From assembly GCA_026702845.1 (NCBI GenBank), contig JADCLS010000001.1, positions 434,001 through 498,000 on the forward strand: a stretch of 64,000 nucleotides of DNA, in the 5' to 3' direction. Shown here piece by piece: positions 34,858 through 43,620 of this stretch. Every line of letters starts with the position of its first letter. The stretch's first letter is position 1. The DNA comes from Candidatus Heimdallarchaeota archaeon. GTDB lineage: Archaea; Asgardarchaeota; Heimdallarchaeia; Heimdallarchaeales; Kariarchaeaceae. The position numbers and the translations under genes were made by a program. A model generated the notes under the pieces. That model ran no database searches, had not been told where the DNA came from, and worked only from the letters and a program-made list of their open reading frames with translations.

Positions 34858-35919
34858 ATGTTTGAGAAAGATGAGCAGAAATTGGTGATATTTGGAGGAT
34901 TAACTATACTCCTTTACATACTAATGTATGTTCGCACCGTTTCAATGGTATTCATCTTAAATTTTGGTGGTGGGGGATTAAATGCGACAGTTCTGCTTTT
35001 TTTTGCGACCATGAGTGGCTTTCTCTATTCCTTGATATACAACCGTATTTATCCACACTCAAGGCTCTTTCTGCAAGGAACTATAGTATTGAGCTGCTTA
35101 TCAGTTTTACTTACCCTAATACCTTATCCAGCAGTATCTCTGATCTTTGCCGTGTTATTTCAGCTGTCTGTACTACCAGTGATGATTAGTACATTATTGA
35201 AACTAGGTAAAGATTTTGTGTTTGCAGCTGCCATCGGATTGGTCAGCAATATTATGATCTCTTCTCTGTTAAATTTTTCATCTGTATATGCAACTCTATT
35301 TGGTAATATCTTATTAGTAACAGGAATTTTCTCATGGGGTGTGCTTGGATATGATATTAGCATAAATGAGATCTTTACATATGATGGAGATCTAAGAAGT
35401 ACTTCATCGCTATTGTCTTTTATCTTCATCGAAATGGTATTTATTGGTAACCCATCTGTTCTATCCACATGGTTGGTTACTAATCCTACTCTAATTCTGA
35501 CCTTCAATCTGGTTTCAATTGTCATAGGTACGTATATCCTTTCAATTTTTGAATTTGAGGAGAAGAATCCAAAAATAGTAGTACTTGCTTTGTATATTGT
35601 AGTTCTGAGTTTACTCGTGTATGTGGATGTACATTTTCTCTATTATCTATCAGTACTCTTGATACAAATTTTGGCTCTATCTGCATTAAGAATTGGAATT
35701 AGAGAAAGGGGAACTTCTTCCATTCGTCGATTAGGTGCTAAATTGGGTGGTATGCAGTTTCTCTTTATTTCCATCTTGTTTTTGCAGATAGGAACGCCAT
35801 ATTGGACGCAGATGCCATTACCAACCTTGCTTAGGGGAAATGCCACACATTTCATGTTTTTATTGGGTATCATACTTCCCATAAGTGCATTACGATCATT
35901 GAGGAGGCAAGAATTATGA
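34858..35919 (+). CDS. Polytopic membrane protein, partner of EEP protein
   Basis: A 353-residue protein with about ten membrane helices and hardly any soluble domain. Notable loops are NFGGGGLNAT after helix 1 and the C-terminal LRGNATHFMFLLG element. The stop codon overlaps the start of the endonuclease/exonuclease/phosphatase gene by 4 bases. In eukaryotic CWH43/PGAP2IP, a polytopic region precedes an EEP domain in one chain, and this pair has the same order as two genes. That relation is inferred from architecture for this gene and from sequence pattern for its neighbour; no close family is recognised for the membrane part itself. Confidence 0.6.
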   Translation: MFEKDEQKLVIFGGLTILLYILMYVRTVSMVFILNFGGGGLNATVLLFFATMSGFLYSLIYNRIYPHSRLFLQGTIVLSCLSVLLTLIPYPAVSLIFAVLFQLSVLPVMISTLLKLGKDFVFAAAIGLVSNIMISSLLNFSSVYATLFGNILLVTGIFSWGVLGYDISINEIFTYDGDLRSTSSLLSFIFIEMVFIGNPSVLSTWLVTNPTLILTFNLVSIVIGTYILSIFEFEEKNPKIVVLALYIVVLSLLVYVDVHFLYYLSVLLIQILALSALRIGIRERGTSSIRRLGAKLGGMQFLFISILFLQIGTPYWTQMPLPTLLRGNATHFMFLLGIILPISALRSLRRQEL

Positions 35920-36767
35920 AGATATCAGGTTACTTTATTGGATTAATGGTTCTATCACTAATATCTATATCATCTATCTTAATATATGATTTAGCTGGTT
36001 CAATCGATGATCCAGTTGATGTTAACTCCATTCGAGTATTGAATTACAACATTCATTTGTACTATGATGAAGGAACACGAGGACATGATAATCTAGTGCA
36101 GGTGAGGGATATACTCAGAGATAGTGGTGCTGATATTATAGCTCTACAAGAATCTGATGGAAATCGGATGACTAGTATGAACCAGCATGGAGTAAAATGG
36201 TTGGCCAATTCATTAAAAATGCAGTATGTTTATGGTTCGGATACTAAGGATGATGTTTGGGGTGTCTCTATACTATCCAAATGGGAGATACTATCTCATG
36301 AAGTAGTATTCCTACCCTCTGAGGATGCCTTGCAACGAATCGCAGTTATTGCAACCATTGATGTTCCTGGAATTGGTAATACTAATATACTTGCCACTCA
36401 TCTCACCTTCCAATCAGAATCAGATCAACTTGCACAGATTAATAAAATCCTTGAGTTGACCACTACAGGTGAATATATCCTCTGTGGCGACTTCAATACA
36501 ATTATCGCTCAGGAGAAAGGTCTTGATTTGACAGATGATGAGGGGTTCAATTTGCTCAATTCCACGTATAAGGATGGTTGGGTACTCGCAGGTGGAGATC
36601 CATCTGCCTTTACATCTTACTATTTCAAGGATCTCGTGGATAATGCAAGAATAGATTATATTTGGCTAACTGATGGATGGAATGCAATTTCCAACACTGC
36701 TGTCATTTATGGTGATGAGACAGTATCTGATCATCGTGGAATATCTATTGATGTTGAACTAGCTTAA
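35916..36767 (+). CDS. Membrane-anchored EEP-fold protein, CWH43-like
   Basis: A 283-residue endonuclease/exonuclease/phosphatase-fold protein with an N-terminal membrane anchor (residues 5-25). Catalytic residues are all present: N45 in LNYNIH, E79 in LQESD, H162 in ATHL, D192 and N194 in GDFNT, D247 in RIDYIW, and D272/H273 in SDHRG. The segment from QESDGNRM through WLANSL, YVYGSDT, WGVSILSKWEI to FLPSED follows the pattern I recall for eukaryotic PGAP2IP/CWH43 EEP domains, which remodel GPI lipids. The domain would face outside the cell. Substrate is unknown; a lipid head group or phosphodiester is likely given its membrane partner. Confidence 0.82.
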   Translation: MKISGYFIGLMVLSLISISSILIYDLAGSIDDPVDVNSIRVLNYNIHLYYDEGTRGHDNLVQVRDILRDSGADIIALQESDGNRMTSMNQHGVKWLANSLKMQYVYGSDTKDDVWGVSILSKWEILSHEVVFLPSEDALQRIAVIATIDVPGIGNTNILATHLTFQSESDQLAQINKILELTTTGEYILCGDFNTIIAQEKGLDLTDDEGFNLLNSTYKDGWVLAGGDPSAFTSYYFKDLVDNARIDYIWLTDGWNAISNTAVIYGDETVSDHRGISIDVELA

Positions 36768-37456
36768 TCCTTATATTGAATTTTTGCATCTCGTCGTTTT
36801 ACTGGTTCATCTCTGGAATATCGTTCATTGAGCCAAGGATCTCCTTTTTGATGATACCCACGTTCCTCCCAGAATCCCCTTTCCCAAACTTCCTTGAAGC
36901 TAATTTTTGTGAGCCATTTCACAGATTTCCATAAATACAATTGTGGTACAAGGGATCGCAATGGTCCTCCATGATCCTTTTCCAAAGGATTACCATCATG
37001 TTCATATGCCAGGAGCACATCATCTTCATACAGATACCCCTCAGCAAGTGGTATGGCTGTCGTATATCCTGATTTTGCCTCAAAAGTAACATATTTTGCC
37101 TCAGGTTTATGTCGAACAATATCCAAAATTGTCTTGAATGAAACACCAGAGAATTTCTGATCTAGCAAAGACCAAGTGGTAACACAGTGGATATCTGAGG
37201 TCTGTGTAGTTTTGGGTAATGAAGTGAATTCTTTCCATGTCCATGTAACTGGGTTTTCAACTAACCCATCAACTGTTATGTCCCAATTCTCCCCATCAAA
37301 TTTAGGTGGTCGTTCTGCGGAGAGGACTGGCCATCGTTTCGCAAGATACTGTCCAGGTGGAACCCTCTCACGATCTTCTTTCTTGGATAAGGGACCATAC
37401 TCCTCATAATCGAGTCTGTTCTCAGCAGATTTTTTCTTTCCAAATATTTTCATCAC
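36764..37456 (-). CDS. Sulfite-oxidase-fold molybdopterin enzyme, cytoplasmic
   Basis: A 230-residue molybdopterin-binding oxidoreductase of the SUOX/YedY family. The molybdenum-ligating cysteine is C91 in DIHCVTTWS, with WDITVDGLVENPVTWTW ahead of it and DHGGPLRSLVPQLYLWKSV behind, all typical. There is no signal peptide or Tat motif: the protein starts MMKIFGKKKS, so it likely acts in the cytoplasm, unlike YedY. No haem domain or partner subunit is adjacent. It converges on the EEP gene with a 4-base overlap. The substrate may be an S- or N-oxide or another oxidised compound, but is not determined. Confidence 0.87.
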   Translation of the reverse strand: MMKIFGKKKSAENRLDYEEYGPLSKKEDRERVPPGQYLAKRWPVLSAERPPKFDGENWDITVDGLVENPVTWTWKEFTSLPKTTQTSDIHCVTTWSLLDQKFSGVSFKTILDIVRHKPEAKYVTFEAKSGYTTAIPLAEGYLYEDDVLLAYEHDGNPLEKDHGGPLRSLVPQLYLWKSVKWLTKISFKEVWERGFWEERGYHQKGDPWLNERYSRDEPVKRRDAKIQYKD

Positions 37457-37539
37457 ATAAAATTCAATTCAGGAATAAAAAAACTTTCTGACCGGGGATG
37501 TTATAAGCATTTTAATAGATTTGTCTCTATTGACATATT

Positions 37540-38193
37540 ATGAGTAATAGTATGAAGAATAAGTTCAAAGTCCTGTTCTCGCACAAAATTGTGGTGCGAT
37601 TCTCCATAATATATCTCATTATTCTTCTGTCTTCATTTTTACTCCCATGGCATCTTGTTCCTCCAATCTATACTCGCATACTAGATGTTCAATGGGAAAA
37701 AATACCGACAGATTCATCCATCAGTTACTTTGTGTTTCACACAGAGGTAGAGGTGATTAACTTTCATATATACCCAGTAAAGATCACACATCCAACAGAT
37801 TGTGGATTATTTGTAAGTATTATTCATGATTCATGGATTAACCCTTGTATCAGTTCATCTACAACCGAGCGTTATAATGCTGGACCTCATAGTTTGACTG
37901 AGGATGTGTTTATGATATTTGTAAATTATAACGAATCTACTCTACCTGTCGGAGAATACCGATTACTATACTCAGATGTACCCGGAGGTGATTCTCCGAG
38001 AACACTTAGAGAATTTGGGGTTACTATTAACATTAGTTCAGGATTACCTGTGATTGTGTATGATCCCTATGTTGAGTACTGGTATATTCTTATGCCATTA
38101 ACTACTACATTACACGGTATGATGATTTACATTTCATATTCTGCGTATACTAAAGGCCAAAAGTATCAAACCAAATCTTTTGCTGAAAATTGA
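37540..38193 (+). CDS. Two-helix membrane protein with external domain
   Basis: A 217-residue protein with a helix near residues 21-38, a region of about 130 residues predicted outside the cell (containing two cysteines, in THPTDCGLF and INPCISS, which may pair) and a second helix near residues 182-202. No family is recognised. A ttttaatag element about 25 bases before the ATG may be its TATA box. The 3' end overlaps the convergent Nudix gene by 44 bases. Confidence 0.6.
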   Translation: MSNSMKNKFKVLFSHKIVVRFSIIYLIILLSSFLLPWHLVPPIYTRILDVQWEKIPTDSSISYFVFHTEVEVINFHIYPVKITHPTDCGLFVSIIHDSWINPCISSSTTERYNAGPHSLTEDVFMIFVNYNESTLPVGEYRLLYSDVPGGDSPRTLREFGVTINISSGLPVIVYDPYVEYWYILMPLTTTLHGMMIYISYSAYTKGQKYQTKSFAEN

Positions 38194-38569
38194 ACCTTGC
38201 TTGTTTTATGTAGGCAATAGTATTCTCTGGCATATTATTAATCGAAACCCATCGTAAGTCATCACATTTATGTGGTTCCAAGTTTTTTACTTCTCCTTTC
38301 CACCGATGTGCACTTAAAAACCAGTCAATTCTCTCCTCATCTGATTTTCTATGCATGACACCTATAACCTCAAGTTCTTTATCATCTAGTTCTATTCCCA
38401 CTTCTTCTCTTGCCTCTCGCATCATGGCCTGCTTTACTGTTTCATTTCCTTCAAGATGTCCTGCCACAAGTGAATACATCCCATCTTCATAACCTGTATT
38501 GTAACGTCTGAGCATGAGCACTCTCTCCCCATCCATGAGAAATAGATGAGCTGCTGACCTAAAGTACAT
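38150..38569 (-). CDS. Nudix hydrolase
   Basis: A 139-residue Nudix-fold pyrophosphohydrolase with an intact Nudix box in GHLEGNETVKQAMMREAREE followed by VGI (G-x5-E-x7-REUXEEXGU). The start ATG 38569 is chosen because the domain begins at once (MYFRSAAHLFLMDGER); a longer in-frame start at 38677 adds an unrelated 36-residue segment. The VLMLRRYNTGYEDGMYSL stretch is typical of small NUDIX enzymes that act on (d)NTPs or nucleotide sugars. The substrate is unknown. Confidence 0.88.
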   Translation of the reverse strand: MYFRSAAHLFLMDGERVLMLRRYNTGYEDGMYSLVAGHLEGNETVKQAMMREAREEVGIELDDKELEVIGVMHRKSDEERIDWFLSAHRWKGEVKNLEPHKCDDLRWVSINNMPENTIAYIKQARFNFQQKIWFDTFGL

Positions 38570-38730
38570 AAGTATAGCAATTATTGATTTTACATAAAAG
38601 TAGTGTTTGGGTAACCAAGAAGGTGAAAACCATATAATTCTTATAGATAAATCCTTATCTAACTTCATTATTTCCAAGAGTAATTTATTTATAAGTTATT
38701 TATAAATCAATTTCAAATTAAAAACTGAGT

Positions 38731-38740
38731 TTATATACAA
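38731..38740 (+). promoter_or_regulatory. Candidate TATA element of tbp
   Basis: ttatatacaa preceded by aaaactgag (purine-rich, BRE-like) lies about 47-56 bases before the TBP start at 38787. A second A/T element (atttataaat near 38745-38754) would give a shorter leader. Either could be used; autoregulation is possible but not shown. Confidence 0.35.
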
Positions 38741-38786
38741 TATCATTTATAAATTGATGTGAAAATTTTAGCTTGTCGGGTTTAAA

Positions 38787-39404
38787 ATGGCAAAAAAAGA
38801 AGAAACTCCAAATGAGATAAAAAACCGTGAAGACGGCCTAACCTTTGATATCAAGATCCAGAATTGCGTTGCATCCGTCAACTTATTCACGGATATAAAT
38901 TTGGTAAGCATCTATCAGCGGCTTATCGATCACGACGAAATAAGCGTGAATTATGCACCAGAACAATTCCCTGGTCTAATTCTGAAGACCAAAAGCCCCA
39001 AAATTTCCTCCCTAGTCTTCTCTAGCGGTAAATTAGTGATCACTGGTGCTAAATCAACCGAGATGGTACATACCGCTGTTGATGCCGTAATGGAGATCCT
39101 AATGGATAATGGTACTAAAATTACTGAGAAACCTGAGATTATCGTTCAGAACATAGTTGCTTCTGGGAATTTCAATAGCAGACAGATAAATCTAGAACTC
39201 GCCTCTATGTGGTTAGATAATTCCATGTATGAGCCAGAACAGTTCCCCGGTCTTATTTACAGACTTGCAGAGCCAAAAACCTTGCTTCTGCTCTTCAAAT
39301 CCGGAAATCTGGTCTGTACTGGAGCCAAGGATGAGGATAGTGTTCACCTGGCCGTCAGAAAGACCTATGAAGACCTCGATGAAATTGAAGCCTTTGATGA
39401 GTAA
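38787..39404 (+). CDS. tbp: TATA-box-binding protein
   Basis: The basal transcription factor that binds the TATA element and recruits TFB and RNA polymerase. The 205 residues hold the two direct repeats of the TBP saddle: IQNCVASVNLF with YAPEQFPGLI and FSSGKLVITGAKS, then VQNIVASGNF with YEPEQFPGLIYRL and FKSGNLVCTGAKDE. The N-terminal extension of about 20 residues is charged and a short acidic tail (EIEAFDE) follows. This is the clearest marker that the organism is an archaeon. The sequence just after it begins the defence island. Confidence 0.97.
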   Translation: MAKKEETPNEIKNREDGLTFDIKIQNCVASVNLFTDINLVSIYQRLIDHDEISVNYAPEQFPGLILKTKSPKISSLVFSSGKLVITGAKSTEMVHTAVDAVMEILMDNGTKITEKPEIIVQNIVASGNFNSRQINLELASMWLDNSMYEPEQFPGLIYRLAEPKTLLLLFKSGNLVCTGAKDEDSVHLAVRKTYEDLDEIEAFDE

Positions 39405-39564
39405 ATCAAATTGAGTTTGTCGAATTTCAGCTAAGTCTGAAATAATTACACCTAACTATGAAAAATACATTCAAATTGGTAATAAGTCTCTGAAATCATA
39501 AATTTTGAAAATTACCACAACCACAAAGCCATTCTATCTCTTCTACATAACCATTTAAGGACAA

Positions 39565-40695
39565 TTGACAAAATTAAATGAAATATTATTGGTTTTTAAA
39601 ACCAAATATCTCACGAGAAGTCCTCATCTAGTTGTTGATTGGGATGATTCAAATAAAATACGTCCTGATCAACTAACATTTGGAAGTCATGAAAGAATCA
39701 AATGGAAATGTAAGATATGTGCTTATAGGTGGGAAACTGCTGTGTTGGATCGAACTCGTGGAAATGGATGTCCTAGTTGTTCTGGAAGTGTTGTTAATGA
39801 CCTAAATAGGGTTACAAATCATTCAAGCTGGCAAATATTGAAGGATGAGTGGAATTATGCAAGAAACATAAAAAAACCTGAAGAATATTCATACGGAAGT
39901 ACAGAGCAATTATGGTGGATCTGCCAAATGTGCAATTATGAATGGAATGCTTCATTGAATCATAGGTCACGAGGTGCAGGCTGTCCAAGATGCGCAGGTC
40001 TTGTTGTAAATGAGGAGAATTGTTTGACTAACCATCCTAGATGGAAAGAATTGCTAAATGGTGAGTGGGATTTTGAAGTTATTAAATTACAACCTCAAGA
40101 AATCTCGTTTGGTTCCAATATTAAGATCAATTGGAACTGTTGTAAATGTTCATATAAATGGAGGTCACCCGTAAAAAATCGAACAAGGGGCGAAGGTTGT
40201 CCTAATTGTGCAGGCAAAGTAGTCAATGAGGTAAATTGTTTAATTAATCACCCTGCCTGGAATGCTCAATTAGAAAAGGATTGGGATTTTTCAAAAAATA
40301 CAGTCCATCCATCTAAATATTCATACGGCTCAAGTAAGAAAGTATGGTGGCTTTGTAAAAAATGTGAACATTCCTGGAAATCACATATTAAACGAAGAAC
40401 GAGAGGAGATGGTTGTCCGAGTTGTGCAGGTCAAGTTGTAAGTAAGAAAAACAGTTTGACTAGCCACAAATTATGGAAATCAAAATTGAAGTATGAATGG
40501 GATTTAGATAAAAACACATGTAAACCATCCGAAGTTTCATATGGGTCTAATAATAAGGTTTGGTGGATTTGTGAAAATTGTTCATACTCTTGGAAAGCTC
40601 AAGTGAAAAATAGGATCAGAGGATCAGGATGTCAAAATTGTAGATATATTCGGATCTATGGAAGACCATTAATTAATGAAAATCAAGATAGATGA
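39565..40695 (+). CDS. Five-repeat zinc-ribbon protein (DUF4379-type)
   Basis: A 376-residue protein made of five tandem units of about 72 residues. Each unit has the pattern W-x-C-x2-C-x-Y-x-W, R-x-R-G-x-G-CP-x-C-x-G-x-VV, then SYGS; the last unit is cut short after CQNC. Each unit has two CxxC pairs, so it should bind one zinc ion per repeat. This matches the probable zinc-ribbon (DUF4379) repeats that often occur beside restriction systems, phage genes and Vsr-like nucleases. The start is TTG at 39565, with taagga seven bases ahead. DNA binding is likely; no catalytic domain is present. It lies just upstream of hsdM. Confidence 0.8.
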   Translation: MTKLNEILLVFKTKYLTRSPHLVVDWDDSNKIRPDQLTFGSHERIKWKCKICAYRWETAVLDRTRGNGCPSCSGSVVNDLNRVTNHSSWQILKDEWNYARNIKKPEEYSYGSTEQLWWICQMCNYEWNASLNHRSRGAGCPRCAGLVVNEENCLTNHPRWKELLNGEWDFEVIKLQPQEISFGSNIKINWNCCKCSYKWRSPVKNRTRGEGCPNCAGKVVNEVNCLINHPAWNAQLEKDWDFSKNTVHPSKYSYGSSKKVWWLCKKCEHSWKSHIKRRTRGDGCPSCAGQVVSKKNSLTSHKLWKSKLKYEWDLDKNTCKPSEVSYGSNNKVWWICENCSYSWKAQVKNRIRGSGCQNCRYIRIYGRPLINENQDR

Positions 40696-40778
40696 GAAAT
40701 TATAATTTTGTGTTACAATTATCGTAAAGAACAGAGGTAGGTTTGTAAATTAACAAATCCAATTATGATTATTCTCAA

Positions 40779-40785
40779 AGGTGAT
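40779..40785 (+). promoter_or_regulatory. Shine-Dalgarno supporting an ATT start for hsdM
   Basis: AGGTGAT matches the complement of the 16S rRNA 3' end. Aligned on AGG, the ATT at 40791 lies nine bases away. A TGA stop at 40782 closes the frame, and no ATG, GTG or TTG occurs until 40914. Confidence 0.65.
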
Positions 40786-40790
40786 GGGAT

Positions 40791-42362
40791 ATTAAGATAA
40801 TAAATCAGCAGGAACTTGAAACACATTTATGGGCATCAGCTGACATTTTACGGGGGAGTATCGATTCTTCTGATTACAAGCACTATATATTTGGTCTACT
40901 TTTTCTGAAACGAATGAATGATGTGTTTGTCGAGCATGCCCATGAACTTGAGGATAAATATAGTGATAAAGAACTTGCATGGAATGATCCAGATCAGCAT
41001 CAATTCTTTGTTCCTAAAAGGGCAAGATGGTATAAAGATGATACTTTTACCAAAGAGGATATGAAAGCAATTACCCCAATTAGCTCATTGACATTAAATA
41101 TTGGTGAAGAGTTAGATAAGGCAATGGCAGCTCTTGAAGATAATAACTCAAATCTTGAAGGAGTTCTTCGAAACATTGTATTTAATGACAAAGAAAAATT
41201 AAAGGATAGGACTCTATCAAAATTGATAAAACATTATAGTGAGATAACACTAGGAAATAATAATTTGAGAGATCCTGATCTTCTTGGTAGAGCATATGAA
41301 TATTTAATTAGTAGATTTGCTGATGATTCAGGAAAGAAAGGTGGAGAATTCTATACTCCACAAAAAGTTGTTGAACTAATTGTTCGACTTTTAAAACCAG
41401 AAGAAAGTATGCGGATTAATGATCCAACCGTTGGATCTGGAGGCTTCCTAATTAATACAATTCATTATTTGCGAGAACAAAGGAAGAGACAAGGAAAAGA
41501 TGAACGGGAACCACCTATAGATATTACACTTACCGGACAAGAGAAAAATATAAACACCTGGGGTATATGTAAAATGAATTTATTATTGCATGGTTTACCA
41601 GATGCTAAAATTGAAAAAGGTGATACTATAAGAGATCCAAAGCTAATTAATTCTGAAAACCAATTAATGAAATTTGATCGTGTAATGGCAAATCCACCCT
41701 TTTCCCTGAAAAATTGGGGAATAGAAGATGTCGGAAATGATCCATTTAATAGATTTAGTTTTGGATTACCACCTAAATCATATGGTGAGTTGGCCTTTTT
41801 ACAACATATGTATTCTACTCTTAATGATCAAGGGATATTAGGCATTGTTATGCCACAAGGTGTTTTATTTAGAGGAGGATCAGAAGGAAAAATAAGAAAA
41901 GCACTGCTCCAGGAAGATCTTATTGAGGCTGTAATAGGTCTTCCATCAAATCTTTTCTATGGTACAAGTATTCCTGGTAGTATAATAATTATAAATAAAA
42001 ATAAACAAAAATCAAGAAAAAACAAGGTTCTTTTTATTTATGCTGGTGAAGGATTTGAAATTGGTAAATCACAGAATTTATTAAGAGATGAAGATATTCA
42101 AAAAATCGTCAATACATATGAATCTTTTGATGAAGTTGAAAATAATGAATGTTTATATGAAAGGTTTGCAAGTGTTGCTTCTATAAATGAGATTAAGGAT
42201 AACGATTTTGTTCTTAATATCACCATGTATGTAGATATTACTGAACCCGAGGAGCAAATTGACTTATCAAATGCAATTTCTGAATGGAAAGAATCTATTG
42301 CAAGAAAAAAAGAGAGTGTAAAGCTGGTGATTAAACATTTGGAGGAATTGAAATTTGAATAG
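40791..42362 (+). CDS. hsdM: Type I restriction enzyme methylase HsdM
   Basis: N6-adenine methylase subunit of a type I system. The family N-terminus (ELETHLWASADILRG, then SSDYKHYIFGLLFLKR) is encoded upstream of the first ATG at 40914, so the gene must begin earlier; ATT 40791 behind AGGTGAT is the best start, giving 523 residues. SAM-binding motif I is DPTVGSGGFLI and the catalytic motif is ANPPFSL. KKGGEFYTPQKVVELIVRLL precedes them, as usual. It overlaps hsdS by 8 bases. Together with HsdS it modifies host DNA; with HsdR, encoded 6.9 kb further on, it restricts foreign DNA. Confidence 0.93.
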   Translation: MKIINQQELETHLWASADILRGSIDSSDYKHYIFGLLFLKRMNDVFVEHAHELEDKYSDKELAWNDPDQHQFFVPKRARWYKDDTFTKEDMKAITPISSLTLNIGEELDKAMAALEDNNSNLEGVLRNIVFNDKEKLKDRTLSKLIKHYSEITLGNNNLRDPDLLGRAYEYLISRFADDSGKKGGEFYTPQKVVELIVRLLKPEESMRINDPTVGSGGFLINTIHYLREQRKRQGKDEREPPIDITLTGQEKNINTWGICKMNLLLHGLPDAKIEKGDTIRDPKLINSENQLMKFDRVMANPPFSLKNWGIEDVGNDPFNRFSFGLPPKSYGELAFLQHMYSTLNDQGILGIVMPQGVLFRGGSEGKIRKALLQEDLIEAVIGLPSNLFYGTSIPGSIIIINKNKQKSRKNKVLFIYAGEGFEIGKSQNLLRDEDIQKIVNTYESFDEVENNECLYERFASVASINEIKDNDFVLNITMYVDITEPEEQIDLSNAISEWKESIARKKESVKLVIKHLEELKFE

Positions 42363-43620
42363 ATTGCAATTATTGAAAAATAAACATCAATTGAGAAATG
42401 ATTGGATCATCACAACTTTTGGTGACAAAAGATATTTTCACATTCTGGGATCAGGTATATCAAAATTTGAAGGTAAGAAAGACTATTTGTCTACAAGCTC
42501 TGTCCAAAACGGAGCTATAACTAATGTTGAGTCTCAAATTACATTTATTAACCGACCAAGTAGAGCAAATATGGAAGTTAAAGAAAATAGTATCTGGTTT
42601 GCAAAAATGAAAAACACATTAAAATTTTTGGTCGATACGAAATACTTGAGAGAAAATGCAGTCCTATCAACTGGTTTTGCTGGATTAAAAATTCTTCATG
42701 GCTCTAAATTATATTTTTATTTTTTTATTTCAACTCGCTATTTTAATGATCAAAAGGATCTAAGATGTTATGGGACGACTCAGGAAGCTATTAATTCAAA
42801 TGGAATCAAAAATATTCCAGTATTCTTTCCAAAAAATCCAAATCAACAGGAAATTATTGCTCAAATATTATTTGATATCGATCAATCAATTAATGATACA
42901 AAAGTATTGATTAAAAAAACGAAAAAAATCAAAATGGGTTTATTGCAATTCCTTTATAATAATAATTCAAAAGAGTTAATGATCTCTAGATATACTAAAG
43001 CTGATAAAAATTGGAAAATATGTAAATTGAATGATCTCTCTGATATAGTATCAGGTTTCACAAAAAATTCAAAAAGTAAGGTTTCAGATGGTATTAAAGT
43101 ACCCTATATGACTGTTAAAAATGTAAAAAATGCTCATTTCGATCTTTCAGATGTTTCTATTGTTAATGTTAGTGAATCAGATTTTCAAAAATATCAACTA
43201 AAAAAGGATGACATACTAATGACTGAAGGAGGAGATCCAGATAAATTAGGTAGAGGTTCAATATGGAATAATGAAATTCAGCCCTGTATTCATCAAAATC
43301 ACATTTTCAGGGTAAGATGCAATGAAAATTATATTTTACCTCGGTTTTTACACTATTACTTACAAACATATTATGCTAAGAAATATTTCTTCCTAAATTC
43401 TAAACAAACAAGTAATCTGGCAAGCATCAATATGTCAGATCTGAAAAATTTCCCGGTTCCTTTACCTGAAATAGATGTTCAAAAATCTATTATTGATAAA
43501 ATAGAAGTTGTAGATCAGAACTTAAAAGATTTACATGCTGAAGTTTCATCATTAAAATTACTAAAAGAATCATTAATGCAGAAGCTTTTTACTGGAAAAA
43601 TAAGGGTCAATGGTGATTAA
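42355..43620 (+). CDS. hsdS: Type I specificity subunit HsdS
   Basis: A 421-residue specificity subunit with two target-recognition domains and two coiled-coil spacers. The first half ends NPNQQEIIAQILFDIDQSI and the second ends PEIDVQKSIIDKIEVVDQN, both typical spacer helices; the second domain opens with WKICKLNDLSDIVSGF. The two halves differ greatly in sequence, so the recognised site is asymmetric and bipartite. The start is TTG 42355, nine bases after GGAGG, and overlaps the hsdM stop. Its stop overlaps the next gene as TAATG, which shows that the following nuclease gene is coupled to the operon. Confidence 0.92.
   Translation: MNRLQLLKNKHQLRNDWIITTFGDKRYFHILGSGISKFEGKKDYLSTSSVQNGAITNVESQITFINRPSRANMEVKENSIWFAKMKNTLKFLVDTKYLRENAVLSTGFAGLKILHGSKLYFYFFISTRYFNDQKDLRCYGTTQEAINSNGIKNIPVFFPKNPNQQEIIAQILFDIDQSINDTKVLIKKTKKIKMGLLQFLYNNNSKELMISRYTKADKNWKICKLNDLSDIVSGFTKNSKSKVSDGIKVPYMTVKNVKNAHFDLSDVSIVNVSESDFQKYQLKKDDILMTEGGDPDKLGRGSIWNNEIQPCIHQNHIFRVRCNENYILPRFLHYYLQTYYAKKYFFLNSKQTSNLASINMSDLKNFPVPLPEIDVQKSIIDKIEVVDQNLKDLHAEVSSLKLLKESLMQKLFTGKIRVNGD

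Noticed and set aside
39700..40660. Direct repeats of about 216 bases considered as a CRISPR or mobile repeat
   Set aside because: They encode the five in-frame zinc-ribbon units of one protein and have no spacer structure.
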